NCBI RefSeq assembly: GCF_038433205.1
Contig: NZ_JBCDNA010000001.1
Span: 1,240,001 to 1,304,000, forward strand
Origin: Lutimonas vermicola
GTDB lineage: Bacteria; Bacteroidota; Bacteroidia; Flavobacteriales; Flavobacteriaceae
Direction of reading: 5' to 3'
DNA: 64,000 nt
Made by a program: the position numbers and the translations under genes. Position 1 is the first letter of the stretch, and each line of letters starts with the position of its first letter. Of the stretch, positions 44,592-53,197 are shown piece by piece. The notes below the pieces were generated by a model that saw nothing but the letters and a program-made list of their open reading frames with translations, had not been told where the DNA came from and ran no database searches.

Positions 44592-44745
44592 CGATTATCG
44601 TATTTACTATTAAGTGTTCTAAAACCTTAAAGTAAACATGTAACGGCATTGTTAGTGTTAGAATTCGAACCGCACCCTTAGCAGGTTCATGATAAGCTCA
44701 ACCGGGAGATCCTCAGGTCAGGGATACAACGCAAAAAATAAAAAA
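44592..44745. other. short intergenic stretch with an unplaced conserved-looking patch
   Basis: Bases 44655-44735 are more GC-rich than their surroundings. On the minus strand they contain GGTTCGAATTC, which resembles a tRNA T-loop, and a stop-free frame PEDLPVELIMNLLRVRFEF. Neither a full tRNA cloverleaf nor a gene can be built, so it is left unassigned. Confidence 0.3.
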
Positions 44746-44768
44746 AACCGTTATTAAAAATAACGGTT
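44746..44768 (-). terminator. terminator of the NTF2-like lipoprotein gene
   Basis: AACCGTTA and its complement at 44746-44753 and 44761-44768 form a hairpin; on the minus strand it is followed by seven T. It lies 28 bp past the stop at 44797. Confidence 0.85.
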
Positions 44769-44796
44769 CTCTATCTGTTCAATAATCAGTTCCTAT

Positions 44797-45309
44797 TTAT
44801 TCCTGCCCGTGCAAATGCATCATCATTCCTGTAAAATCTCCGTAAACCTGTTGGTATCTGATTTTACCTTCCTCATTAAAATCAAAAGATTCATACAATT
44901 TAATGACACCTGATTTTGCCTCTGTAGAATCTGTAGCAGAAAGTGTAATTTCCCATTCACTATAATGGCGAACGGAGCCATCAACAGCTTTGGTAGCCGC
45001 ATTTACTCCAGGCAATAAAACAGGCTCATTCAACATTTTGAAATCGTAGGTTTGCCACATTTTTTTGTCCATTTCCATCATCTCCGTGAGTGATATAGAA
45101 TCTTTTTCTGAACCAAAACCTGTTTCCAGCATGGCAAAATCTTCAGCATACATGGAATAGTCTAAATTCTCATTTTGCCAACCTTCCAAATTTGCTAAAA
45201 CTGTTTTTGAGTTCTTTTCAAAAGCTTCGTTTGCAGAGTTATCTGCAGGAGGAGGCGTGCAACTTACCATGATCAGGACAGCGCACAGATAAAAAATAAT
45301 TTGTTTCAT
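44797..45309 (-). CDS. lipoprotein with NTF2/SnoaL-like domain
   Basis: The 170-residue protein begins MKQIIFYLCAVLIMVSC, a lipoprotein signal with Cys17. The mature part, FEKNSKTVLANLEGWQNENLDYSMYAEDFAM and ending YESFDFNEEGKIRYQQVYGDFTGMM, has the helix-then-sheet pattern of NTF2/SnoaL-like proteins. No catalytic residues can be named. A 7-bp inverted repeat lies 37 bp upstream of its start. It is monocistronic. Confidence 0.7.
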   Translation of the reverse strand: MKQIIFYLCAVLIMVSCTPPPADNSANEAFEKNSKTVLANLEGWQNENLDYSMYAEDFAMLETGFGSEKDSISLTEMMEMDKKMWQTYDFKMLNEPVLLPGVNAATKAVDGSVRHYSEWEITLSATDSTEAKSGVIKLYESFDFNEEGKIRYQQVYGDFTGMMMHLHGQE

Positions 45310-45345
45310 AAGATTTAAAGTTTTACGTTAATTAATTGTTTGGAA

Positions 45346-45366
45346 AGTTAGAAATTATATCTAACT
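45346..45366 (-). promoter_or_regulatory. 7-bp inverted repeat before the lipoprotein gene
   Basis: AGTTAGA at 45346-45352 pairs with TCTAACT at 45360-45366 across seven AT bases. It lies 37 bp upstream of the ATG at 45309, at a position where an operator would block transcription. Confidence 0.35.
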
Positions 45367-45469
45367 AATTTGATAAAAAGGATGAAATATGTTAATTAGT
45401 GTCCAAAAGTCCTGATTTTTTTATACATGAAAAAAAAAACAGCATTACAATAAATCTCCAAATTAAAAG

Positions 45470-45540
45470 GTGAACCCCTCGGAAGTGAGAGGTTCACGTC
45501 CGAGGGGTTCACGTCAAAGGCCTCATCTCTGAGGGCCTCA
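45470..45540 (-). terminator. compound hairpin after hppD
   Basis: A 14-bp perfect inverted repeat (45470-45483 with 45499-45512) encloses 15 bases. The loop and right arm repeat GGTTCACGTC, so alternate pairings exist. Next to it, nearer hppD, AGGCCTCA pairs with TGAGGGCCT around 45518-45539 with a bulge. On the minus strand the long hairpin is followed by CTTTTAATTT. It most likely ends the hmgA-hppD transcript, although it is longer than an ordinary terminator. Confidence 0.65.
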
Positions 45541-45550
45541 GATAAACATA

Positions 45551-46711
45551 TTATAAGGTTCCGCGCTTGGCCTGTTCTCTTTCAATACTTTCAAAAAGTG
45601 CTTTAAAGTTACCGGCTCCAAACCCTCGAGCTCCCATTCTTTGTATGATCTCAAAGAACAAAGTTGGTCTGTCTTCTACAGGTTTGGTGAAAATCTGTAA
45701 TAAATACCCTTCCTCATCCGCATCGATCATGATACCTAAGTTTTTTAACGTTTCAATATCCTCTTTTAACTCATGACTAAATTCCTCCAATCTACCGGGA
45801 ACCGCTCTGTAATATTCTTCAGGAGGCGTACTTAAAAACTCTATTCCCCTGGATCTCAACTTAGAAACTGTGGAAATAATATCATCTGTAGCCACTGCAA
45901 TATGTTGTACTCCAGGGCCTTCATAGAAATCGAGATATTCCTCAATTTGAGATTTCTTTTTCCCTTCTGCCGGTTCATTTATTGGGAATTTAATTCTGCC
46001 ATTACCGTTACTCATTACTTTACTCATCAAAGCTGAATATTCTGTGTGGATTTGCTTATCATCAAAAGACAAGAAATTTTCAAAACCCATAACGTCTTCA
46101 TACCATTTTACCCATGTATTCATCTCTCCCCAACCTACATTACCAACCATATGGTCAATAAATTTTAAACCACAGGGTTCCGGGTTGTAATCAGATTTCC
46201 ATTCAGTAAATCCCGGTAAAAATGTTCCCTTATAGTTTTTTCGCTCCACAAACATATGCACAGTTTCTCCGTAAGTGTAGATACCCGATCTTACAACCTC
46301 ACCATGTTTGTCTTTTTCTGTAACTGGTTTTAGATATGATTTTGCACCACGAGAAGTCGTTTCTTCCCAAGCTTTTTTAGCATCCTCTACCCAAAGTGCC
46401 ACAACTTTAACACCATCACCGTGTTTTACGATATGTTCGTTGATTTTTGATTTTGAATTTAAAGGCGTGGTTAAAACTATTCTAATTTTATCTTGTTTTA
46501 ACACGTATGAAACAGCTTCCCTACTTCCTGTTTCAAGTCCTTTGTAAGCCAAAGATTGAAAACCAAATGCTGATTTATAAAAATGGGCTGCCTGCTTCGC
46601 ATTACCCACATAAAACTCCACATAATCTGTTCCCAGTAATGGTAAAAAATCTTTTGCTCCTTTAAATATTTTTTCCAATCCGTATTCTACATTTTTTATA
46701 TCACTCATCAT
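45551..46711 (-). CDS. hppD: 4-hydroxyphenylpyruvate dioxygenase
   Basis: The 386-residue non-haem iron enzyme turns 4-hydroxyphenylpyruvate into homogentisate. The N-terminal vicinal-oxygen-chelate domain starts at DYVEFYVGNAKQAAHFYKSAFGF. The iron ligands are the His in FIDHMVGNV, the His in VQHIAVATDDI and the Glu in LFFEIIQR; RMGARGFGAGNFKALFESIE is the C-terminal signature. A second ATG at 46708 is an alternative start. It lies 7 bp after the hmgA stop, so both are made from one transcript. Confidence 0.96.
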   Translation of the reverse strand: MMSDIKNVEYGLEKIFKGAKDFLPLLGTDYVEFYVGNAKQAAHFYKSAFGFQSLAYKGLETGSREAVSYVLKQDKIRIVLTTPLNSKSKINEHIVKHGDGVKVVALWVEDAKKAWEETTSRGAKSYLKPVTEKDKHGEVVRSGIYTYGETVHMFVERKNYKGTFLPGFTEWKSDYNPEPCGLKFIDHMVGNVGWGEMNTWVKWYEDVMGFENFLSFDDKQIHTEYSALMSKVMSNGNGRIKFPINEPAEGKKKSQIEEYLDFYEGPGVQHIAVATDDIISTVSKLRSRGIEFLSTPPEEYYRAVPGRLEEFSHELKEDIETLKNLGIMIDADEEGYLLQIFTKPVEDRPTLFFEIIQRMGARGFGAGNFKALFESIEREQAKRGTL

Positions 46712-46718
46712 TTCAATT

Positions 46719-47879
46719 TTAATGATTTAACCAACTTTTATAATAATCATCATCGGCCATTTTCATAGCAGCTTCAGTAACCATCAAAGGTTTAAAAGTA
46801 TCCACCATCACGGCAAGTTCTTCTGTTGATTTCTTGCCAATACTTCTTTCCATAGCACCGGGGTGCGGCCCATGAGGGATTCCTGCAGGATGCAAGGTGA
46901 TCTGACCCTTTTCAATATTATTTCGGCTCATAAAATCTCCATCAACATAATACAGTACCTCATCGGAGTCAATATTACTGTGATTATAAGGAGCCGGAAC
47001 AGCTTTAGGATGATAATCGTATAATCTTGGAACAAATGAACAGATTACGAAACCTGCAGACTCAAAAGTTTGGTGAATTGGGGGAGGCTGATGTATCCTT
47101 CCTGTTATAGGTTCAAAATCATGGATCGAAAACTTGTAAGGGAAATTATATCCATCCCAGCCTACAACACTGAAAGGATGTGCTGCATAAATATATTCAT
47201 GCATGGTATCCTGTTTTTTTACCTTCACTAAGAAATCACCCTGTTCATTAAATGTTTCCAACTCACTGGGGGGATGCATATCTCTTTCACAAAATGGTGC
47301 ATGTTCAAGCATCTGACCAAACCAGTTCCTGTATCTTTTTGGTGTATAAATTGGATTTTTTGACTCAACAATAAAAAGTCTATTTTCATGAGTATCAAAA
47401 TCGACCTGATAGATCATGCCTCTGGGAATCACCAAATAATCTCCATAAGAAAATTCAATATTTCCCAGCATGGTTCTGAGTTTCCCCGAGCCTTTGTGTA
47501 TAAATATTACCTCATCAGCATCTGTATTTTTGTAAAAATAATCTCGCAGGGAATGAGTCGGTGCCGCCAAACTGATCTGACAGTCACTATTTACTAAAAT
47601 TGGTACGCGACTCTTCAAAAAGTCTTTTTCAGAAGCCACCTCGAAACCTTTTAAACTTATAGATTTCATATTCTTCTCAACAGCCACTTTGGGGCTAACA
47701 TCATAAGATGAGACAATTTTTTTTACCTGAGTAGGCCTTTGGGTATGATAGAGCAAGGTAGACATCCCATCGAAACCAACAGTTCCAAACAGTTCTTCAT
47801 AGAGGAAATTATCTTCTGCATCTTTAAAAACAGTATGTCGTTTTGAAGGAATGCTGCCTAAAGTATGATATCTCGGCAT
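46719..47879 (-). CDS. hmgA: homogentisate 1,2-dioxygenase
   Basis: The 386-residue cupin-fold enzyme opens the homogentisate ring to maleylacetoacetate. The iron ligands lie in YNHSNIDSDEVLYYVDG (His and Glu) and HPAGIPHGPHPGA (His). RPTQVKKI near 47 and FSYGDYLVIPRGMIYQ near 145 are shared by this family. With hppD it forms a two-step tyrosine/phenylalanine catabolic unit. Maleylacetoacetate isomerase and fumarylacetoacetase are not in this window. Confidence 0.93.
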   Translation of the reverse strand: MPRYHTLGSIPSKRHTVFKDAEDNFLYEELFGTVGFDGMSTLLYHTQRPTQVKKIVSSYDVSPKVAVEKNMKSISLKGFEVASEKDFLKSRVPILVNSDCQISLAAPTHSLRDYFYKNTDADEVIFIHKGSGKLRTMLGNIEFSYGDYLVIPRGMIYQVDFDTHENRLFIVESKNPIYTPKRYRNWFGQMLEHAPFCERDMHPPSELETFNEQGDFLVKVKKQDTMHEYIYAAHPFSVVGWDGYNFPYKFSIHDFEPITGRIHQPPPIHQTFESAGFVICSFVPRLYDYHPKAVPAPYNHSNIDSDEVLYYVDGDFMSRNNIEKGQITLHPAGIPHGPHPGAMERSIGKKSTEELAVMVDTFKPLMVTEAAMKMADDDYYKSWLNH

Positions 47880-48022
47880 ATTTACAATTTTAATATTTAT
47901 AAAAGAAAGAAGTACTTATAAAGAAGCTAAATTACTCCGGCTTTCTCTTTATCAGGAATTTTTGAAGTGATAATAATTCGGCAAAAATGTAGCTCATATT
48001 ATACCTGTTCTTTCGATCTTAA

Positions 48023-48030
48023 CAAAGATA
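48023..48030 (-). promoter_or_regulatory. probable -7 box for hmgA-hppD
   Basis: On the minus strand the bases read TATCTTTG, matching TAnnTTTG, about 145 bp before the hmgA ATG. The -33 element is not clear. Confidence 0.4.
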
Positions 48031-48073
48031 ACGAATATTATTTAAGAATATGAGAATATAGTTTCTGAGAAGG

Positions 48074-48310
48074 CTATTTGACCTCCACAACTTTCCTGAT
48101 CTGGGGCGCATACTTTTTTACAGTTGCCTCCACTCCATTTCGAAGGGTCATCTGATTCACATTGCAACCGATACAGGCTCCGTGGAATTTAACATTCACG
48201 ACGTCATCTTCCAATGAAACAAAGGAGATATCTCCTCCGTCAGTCAGCAGATAAGGACGAATCTCGCTCAGTGCCTTTTCAATGTTATCCATTAGCTTCT
48301 TTTTGCCCAT
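48074..48310 (-). CDS. NifU C-terminal domain Fe-S scaffold protein
   Basis: The 78-residue protein is a single NifU/Nfu domain: IRPYLLTDGGDISFVSLEDD, then GACIGCNVNQMTLRNGVEATVKKYAPQI. The Cys-x2-Cys pair holds a bridging 4Fe-4S cluster in a dimer for hand-over to target proteins. It follows the mrp gene by 45 bp on the same strand, so the two are probably cotranscribed. The early ATG (MGKKKLMDN) and the one six codons later are both possible starts. Confidence 0.9.
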   Translation of the reverse strand: MGKKKLMDNIEKALSEIRPYLLTDGGDISFVSLEDDVVNVKFHGACIGCNVNQMTLRNGVEATVKKYAPQIRKVVEVK

Positions 48311-48355
48311 TTTAAAAATATTTTCTCATTATACGTTTATCGTATCATGGCTATT

Positions 48356-49480
48356 TTATTTTGTACTGCAACCCGACATGGTTGTAATTCTAACTATTTC
48401 AGTTGGAGGTAAATCTTCGTTTCGTTTTACCAATTGAGACAACATTTTCTTGGTGGTTTCAGCAAAGGCTTTTTCCAATGCTGAATCTTCCTGTAAAGCC
48501 ACAGGATGCCCTACATCTCCGGCCTCTCTGATGCTTTGTACAAGTGGAATCTCTCCAAGAAGCGTTGTTTTAAGGTCTTCAGCCAGGTGTTTAGCTCCGT
48601 CTTTTCCAAATATATAATACTTATGATCAGGTAATTCGGCAGGGCTGAAATAACTCATATTCTCAACGATGCCTAAAACAGGCACCATAATATTTTCCTG
48701 CTCAAACATGGCAACGCCTCTTTTCGCATCAGCCAAAGCGATGGCTTGAGGAGTGCTGACAATAACAGCTCCCGTAATGGGAACCGCCTGCACCATAGAA
48801 AGATGTATATCCCCTGTTCCCGGAGGAAGGTCAATCAAAAGGAAATCCAATTCCCCCCAGTTGGCGTCAAATATCATTTGGTTCAGCGCTTTGGACGCCA
48901 TGGCTCCCCGCCAGATTACTGCCTGATTTGGATCTGTAAAAAAGCCCAGCGACAATAATTTAACTCCGTAATTTTCAATAGGTTGCATTTTCGATTTTCC
49001 ATCTACATTAATCGATAATGGCCTTTCTTTGGCCACGTCAAACATGATAGGCATGGAAGGCCCGTAAACATCGGCATCAAGAATACCAACACTAAAACCC
49101 ATTTTAGCCAAAGAAACTGCAATATTGGCAGTAACTGTTGATTTTCCAACACCACCTTTACCCGAAGCCACGGCAATAATATTCTTTACTCCAGGAATCT
49201 GATTACCTCTCATGGGAGCAGGCTTTGCCGGAGCATCAACCTTTACATTAACCTTAACATCGGTTTTTTCATCGACCTTGTCGTGTATGACCTTCATGAT
49301 CTCCACTTCAACCTTCTTTTTCGCCTGAAGCGACGGGTTTTTGATCGTAACGTCAACAACAATCTCTTTTCCAAAAACAACAACATTTGTAACTGCTTTG
49401 CTTTCGATAAGATTCATTCCTTCACCTGGAGCCGTAATACCTTCCAGTGCTTTATATATGTCTTGTTTCTTAAAACTCAT
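48356..49480 (-). CDS. apbC: Mrp/NBP35-type Fe-S carrier ATPase
   Basis: The 374-residue protein has an N-terminal MIP18/DUF59 domain (residues 1-90, including VVDVTIKNPSLQ) and then a deviant Walker A, SGKGGVGKSTVTANIAVSLA near 108. DADVYGPSMPIMF, LLIDLPPGTGDIHLS and the final region follow. Only one cysteine remains at the extreme C-terminus (MSGCS); a classical CxxC pair near there is not seen. It carries Fe-S clusters to apoproteins. The NifU-domain gene lies downstream. Confidence 0.92.
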   Translation of the reverse strand: MSFKKQDIYKALEGITAPGEGMNLIESKAVTNVVVFGKEIVVDVTIKNPSLQAKKKVEVEIMKVIHDKVDEKTDVKVNVKVDAPAKPAPMRGNQIPGVKNIIAVASGKGGVGKSTVTANIAVSLAKMGFSVGILDADVYGPSMPIMFDVAKERPLSINVDGKSKMQPIENYGVKLLSLGFFTDPNQAVIWRGAMASKALNQMIFDANWGELDFLLIDLPPGTGDIHLSMVQAVPITGAVIVSTPQAIALADAKRGVAMFEQENIMVPVLGIVENMSYFSPAELPDHKYYIFGKDGAKHLAEDLKTTLLGEIPLVQSIREAGDVGHPVALQEDSALEKAFAETTKKMLSQLVKRNEDLPPTEIVRITTMSGCSTK

Positions 49481-49604
49481 TGATATGCTTAATTAAAATG
49501 ATTCTAAACAACAAAGATACTAACTTCTTACAAAGTAAAAAGAAATATAAATCACATTACAGCATTTAAAACAACATTCAGTCGAAAAAAAAAATAAAAG
49601 TGCA

Positions 49605-51203
49605 TCAGGGTTGAAGTAAAATGTTCTCTTCCACCTCCCAATTGGCCTTCGCTTCGATGATTGTTTTTACATAATGTACCTTTTCAGGTTGTTGGTTGCG
49701 CAAAAAATTTCCAGTATCCCACTTTTTGTTGCCATTGTCGTCATAAATGATTCTAATCATGAATCTGGAAGGATTCAAATTCCGAAATTCGAATTCACGG
49801 GGTCCTTCAGCGAAGGTTTTCGCTACAATATCTCCTTTCTCATTTATCAGGTCAATAATCACGGGAAATCTTTCGATATTTCTTATTGTCAGAAAGATTG
49901 AGCAGTAATCGGATACCTTTCCGGTCTTTATGGCGGATTTGATCGTGTCATTTTGAATACCTAAAATATCTTCGATTCCACCGGGTTCTATAAAGAGTTT
50001 ATAGTTCTGCTGAAATTCCTTTTCAAAATCGATATCTATTCTGTCATGACTTTTGGATAATTCAAGTCGAAAGGGAATCTTGACTGAATCATTGTCTATA
50101 AAATGAAATTTAGAGGTGTCAATTTTTATTATCGGAACCGTTGAACCCAGTTGTAAAGTATCTCTTATATGCAACAACCCATAAGTCGATAACTGTATGC
50201 GCATAGAATCTATTTCCTCTTCGTCTATTTTGATTTTTACCGTATCAATAAACTGATCCTTGCTTACTTTTAATATCAAAGTGTCCAGTTCAAAACGATT
50301 GAACCAATAATTCAATGTATCCGTCTCTCTGTCTTTGGCATAAAAGGATTTAAAGTCTTCCGGCACATTGGATAGAACCTGAATATCCACGTCATCTGTG
50401 TCACCCTCAATTCCGATAATCACATGTCCTTTTGATACATCTTTAGGCCTCGAAACCAATTTAAACGGAAGGATTTCTTTGAATAAAGTCAGGTCAAACA
50501 CACTATCTCCCGGAATGTTTATCAAATCAGCATAATACGCAATCCTGTCTTCCTTAGGGTCATATTTATAATTCTTTCTTGAATCGTTCAGGGCAATGAG
50601 GCGATAGATCCCGGCCTTGATATTTGTTATCTCCCAGTTCAAACTGTCTATTGTACTTCCCACATACGTGGGCTTCTCGAGGAATACTAATGAATCTTTA
50701 TACATGTCGTTGACAGGATATAACATAATCGTGGGATTTTCGATCATATTGAGATCAAAAGCATCTTTGATTGTCCCTTTGACCCTTAGTGAATCGATAT
50801 AGTCACCGGTAGAAAAAATATATTTAAAATTATCCAGGATATTACCTTCAGTGTTGTCGATAATACTCTGGGCAAAATTGAATGTATAGGTCGTATTCTC
50901 TTGTAAGGTATCACTGATTTTGATTGTAATCTTTTTACTGGGAGATCCCAAGGGACTAATCACCGGTGAATTCTTAAGGGGTGGAGAAATGATGAGTTGA
51001 GAATTCACATCTTTAAGTTTGATGTATTCATCAAAATAAATCTTGATTTGATCATCATCAAACTGAAGACTTTTAAACTCAGGGTCTGCCCTCACCATAA
51101 TGGGTTTGTCAAAATCCTTGGGGCCTCCTTCAGGGCGGCCCATTCTCGCACAGCCGGTTAACAGCAACAGCATAAAAATGAAAAAATAATACCGGGATAT
51201 CAT
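49605..51203 (-). CDS. lipoprotein with Ig-like (SbsA/Big_5) domain
   Basis: From the ATG at 51203 the protein has 532 residues and a lipoprotein signal (MISRYYFFIFMLLLLTGC). RMGRPEGGPKDFDKP directly after the cysteine and IKIYFDEYIKLKDVNSQLIISPPLK near 60 are the well-known start of the Bacteroidota Ig-like domain protein family. The rest is beta-rich, ending in FEFRNLNPSRFMIRIIYDDNGNKKWDTGNF, a calcium-loop-like run. Function unknown; a surface or periplasmic structural role is likely. An in-frame start at 51221 is a less likely alternative. Confidence 0.8.
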   Translation of the reverse strand: MISRYYFFIFMLLLLTGCARMGRPEGGPKDFDKPIMVRADPEFKSLQFDDDQIKIYFDEYIKLKDVNSQLIISPPLKNSPVISPLGSPSKKITIKISDTLQENTTYTFNFAQSIIDNTEGNILDNFKYIFSTGDYIDSLRVKGTIKDAFDLNMIENPTIMLYPVNDMYKDSLVFLEKPTYVGSTIDSLNWEITNIKAGIYRLIALNDSRKNYKYDPKEDRIAYYADLINIPGDSVFDLTLFKEILPFKLVSRPKDVSKGHVIIGIEGDTDDVDIQVLSNVPEDFKSFYAKDRETDTLNYWFNRFELDTLILKVSKDQFIDTVKIKIDEEEIDSMRIQLSTYGLLHIRDTLQLGSTVPIIKIDTSKFHFIDNDSVKIPFRLELSKSHDRIDIDFEKEFQQNYKLFIEPGGIEDILGIQNDTIKSAIKTGKVSDYCSIFLTIRNIERFPVIIDLINEKGDIVAKTFAEGPREFEFRNLNPSRFMIRIIYDDNGNKKWDTGNFLRNQQPEKVHYVKTIIEAKANWEVEENILLQP

Positions 51204-51263
51204 AGTACAAATAAAATACAAATTAACAATTATTCCAGGCCAATCGATCCTTTTTTATTAAAA

Positions 51264-51953
51264 TTAAATTGTAAACGCCATACTGGCAAAACTTAACTGA
51301 ACACCAGGAACATGAAGCAGTTCGATGCTGCAGGCTTCAAGAGTAGCTCCGGTTGTAATAATATCATCTACCAGCAGGATATGTTTGTTTTTGAGTGACT
51401 GTCTGTATTTTATTTTGTAATCTCCACGTGTATGACTAATTCTTTCCAATCTGCCTTTATGGGTTTGTGTTCTGCGGTCTGCGATCTTGACAAGCACCTC
51501 AGGCCGGAGTTCAGCGTTTAATTGCACAGATAGAGTCTCGGCAAACAACATCACTTGATTATAGCCTCTTTTTTTCTGCCTGTTGGGATGTAAAGGCACG
51601 GGAACTACCAAATCAATTTTTTTAAAACGCTTACTTATCAACATCTCCTCCCCTAACCACTTACCTAAAAAAACACCGATATGAGGCTGTTGACGGTATT
51701 TCAAACTATGCATCAGTTTTTGAACCAAACTCTTTTTTTCAAAGTACAATAAACTTGTGGCTGCCTTGACTGGAACCCTTCCTTTAAATGTTGTTTCAAC
51801 CGTATTTCCCGGCATAAAACTGAAATGCGTAAGGGGCATTTCAGAAAGACAGTAAAAACATACATATCTACCCTTAATTTGAAGCAATTCATTGCAATTC
51901 AAGCATACTTCAGGGAAAAAAAGATCAAAAAGTCCTGTTAAGAAATTGAGCAT
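51264..51953 (-). CDS. comF: ComF family phosphoribosyltransferase-like protein
   Basis: From the ATG at 51953 the 229-residue protein has a zinc-ribbon start (CLNCNELLQIKG then CFYCLSEMP, two Cys-x2-Cys pairs). A phosphoribosyltransferase domain follows, with the PRPP loop ILLVDDIITTGATLEAC near 190 and RKKRGYNQ near 135. ComF proteins help DNA uptake in competent bacteria. It ends 61 bp before the start of the Ig-like lipoprotein gene on the same strand. Together with the ComM homologue it hints at transformation capacity, without proof. Confidence 0.9.
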   Translation of the reverse strand: MLNFLTGLFDLFFPEVCLNCNELLQIKGRYVCFYCLSEMPLTHFSFMPGNTVETTFKGRVPVKAATSLLYFEKKSLVQKLMHSLKYRQQPHIGVFLGKWLGEEMLISKRFKKIDLVVPVPLHPNRQKKRGYNQVMLFAETLSVQLNAELRPEVLVKIADRRTQTHKGRLERISHTRGDYKIKYRQSLKNKHILLVDDIITTGATLEACSIELLHVPGVQLSFASMAFTI

Positions 51954-51996
51954 TACATGATTATTTATCAACACATCTATTGAATTCTTTAAATAA

Positions 51997-52029
51997 ATTG
52001 TTTTAAATCTTTAAAAAAAATTAGATTTG
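51997..52029 (+). promoter_or_regulatory. promoter of the coiled-coil membrane protein gene
   Basis: TTG at 51998-52000 and TAGATTTG at 52022-52029 lie 21 bases apart, matching the Bacteroidota TTTG-N19..21-TAnnTTTG promoter apart from one base of the first box. The start codon is 73 bp downstream. Confidence 0.65.
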
Positions 52030-52101
52030 CACACAATTTTTCTGATTTATTACGTTAAATAAGTTAAGATTAATCTAAAATGTAAACCTAATTATATAAT
52101 T

Positions 52102-53007
52102 ATGGAAGAAAATTCTAAATCTTCAAACAGTAAAATTTTAATAATAGCCCTGACCATATTACTATTCGGATTGATTGGCTATACGTTCTATAACAACAAC
52201 GACCACAAAGAAGCCATTAAGTTTCTGCAGGATGAAAAAGAACAAATAATAGGCAACCTTACCGCCATGGAAGAAAAGTATGATGTAGCTATTGCTCAAA
52301 ACACAAGCCTTTCTGACTCGCTGACCATGGAAAAGGAAAAAATCGCAATTTTGAAAGACTCTGTTCAAAATCTTAAGCAAATTAATTCCAATGTCTTAAG
52401 AAGGTACCGGGGTCAATTAGCCACTTTGGAAAAAACCAACACCAGATTACTGGATGAAGTTGATTCTTTAAAACTTGCTAATAATATCCTTACAGAAGAG
52501 AAAGACAGTATAAACAGTCAACTTGAGATACAGACCACATACAATGACACCTTGGTGGCACAAAATATGGAATTGGCAAGAAAAGTTGAGATCGGAGGAG
52601 CAATTAATGTTGAAAATGTAGAAGTTCTTGCCATGAAAATGCGCTCTAACGGAAAATATACTGAAACCAACAAGGCTCAAAAAACTGATGCTATCAAAGT
52701 AGCCTTCAGATTAATTGAAAATGAAATTGCTGAACCAGGTGATAAAGAAGCTTTTATTGTCTTAAAGAATCCAGCCGGAATGGTTATCAATGCAAAAGGA
52801 ACTTTTACCATGCATGAAGGAGAAGAGGCTAAATATACAGACCAAACCATTGTAAATTATGAAAATGCTAACCTTGATGTTGTGATGCTTGTTGAACGTA
52901 AAGGAGACAAGTATGAAGCCGGAGTTTACCCTATTGAAGTTTATGTAGAAGGTAAGTTGGTAGGTTCGGCTAATCTGGAACTAAATGATTCTTTCTTAGG
53001 CTTATAA
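52102..53007 (+). CDS. membrane-anchored coiled-coil protein
   Basis: The 301-residue protein has a cytosolic start, one membrane helix (SKILIIALTILLFGLIGYTFY near 10-30), a coiled coil from about 38 to 160 rich in Glu, Lys, Leu and Asn, and a C-terminal beta domain (residues 165-300; AFIVLKNPAGMVINAKGTF, YPIEVYVEGKLVGSANLEL). This is a conserved layout in Bacteroidota without a known function. The coiled coil should project into the periplasm. It has its own promoter and terminator. Confidence 0.72.
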   Translation: MEENSKSSNSKILIIALTILLFGLIGYTFYNNNDHKEAIKFLQDEKEQIIGNLTAMEEKYDVAIAQNTSLSDSLTMEKEKIAILKDSVQNLKQINSNVLRRYRGQLATLEKTNTRLLDEVDSLKLANNILTEEKDSINSQLEIQTTYNDTLVAQNMELARKVEIGGAINVENVEVLAMKMRSNGKYTETNKAQKTDAIKVAFRLIENEIAEPGDKEAFIVLKNPAGMVINAKGTFTMHEGEEAKYTDQTIVNYENANLDVVMLVERKGDKYEAGVYPIEVYVEGKLVGSANLELNDSFLGL

Positions 53008-53029
53008 TTAGATCATTATACAGGATATA

Positions 53030-53063
53030 AAAAAGGAAACACAAATTGTGTTTCCTTTTTTTA
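53030..53063 (+). terminator. intrinsic terminator of the coiled-coil protein gene
   Basis: AAAAGGAAACACAA pairs with its complement across a three-base loop (ATT) and is followed by a T-tract of about eight bases. It begins 23 bp after the stop at 53007. Confidence 0.9.
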
Positions 53064-53083
53064 TGCGCTTTGTATAATTTAAT

Positions 53084-53091
53084 TATTTTTG
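53084..53091 (+). promoter_or_regulatory. probable -7 box for glyS
   Basis: TATTTTTG matches TAnnTTTG, with a short ORF starting 16 bp downstream at 53107 and glyS at 53198. The -33 TTTG is not at the normal distance. Confidence 0.4.
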
Positions 53092-53106
53092 CCGCATCAA
53101 AAAGAT

Positions 53107-53181
53107 ATGATCAATGTAAGAATTGCATCAGTATTATCGATAATCCATAGGGAAGCCTGTTGTCTAGCTGGAGGTGTCTGA
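53107..53181 (+). CDS. short upstream ORF before glyS (possible leader peptide)
   Basis: A 24-codon frame, MINVRIASVLSIIHREACC followed by LAGGV, ends in TGA 16 bp before the glyS ATG. It begins 16 bp after a -7 box, so it would be the first ORF of the transcript. It holds tandem Cys codons and Gly-Gly, the amino acid charged by the enzyme encoded next. That recalls leader peptides that sense amino-acid supply, but no terminator/antiterminator pair is visible. It may be chance. Confidence 0.35.
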   Translation: MINVRIASVLSIIHREACCLAGGV

Positions 53182-53197
53182 AAAACAAAAAATATAC

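Noticed and set aside
44655..44735. Possible tRNA or tRNA fragment on the minus strand (GGTTCGAATTC)
   Set aside because: No matching acceptor, D- or anticodon stems could be built around it.
53174..53197. GTG start for GlyS at 53174
   Set aside because: It adds eight residues with no support; the ATG at 53198 gives the usual N-terminus.
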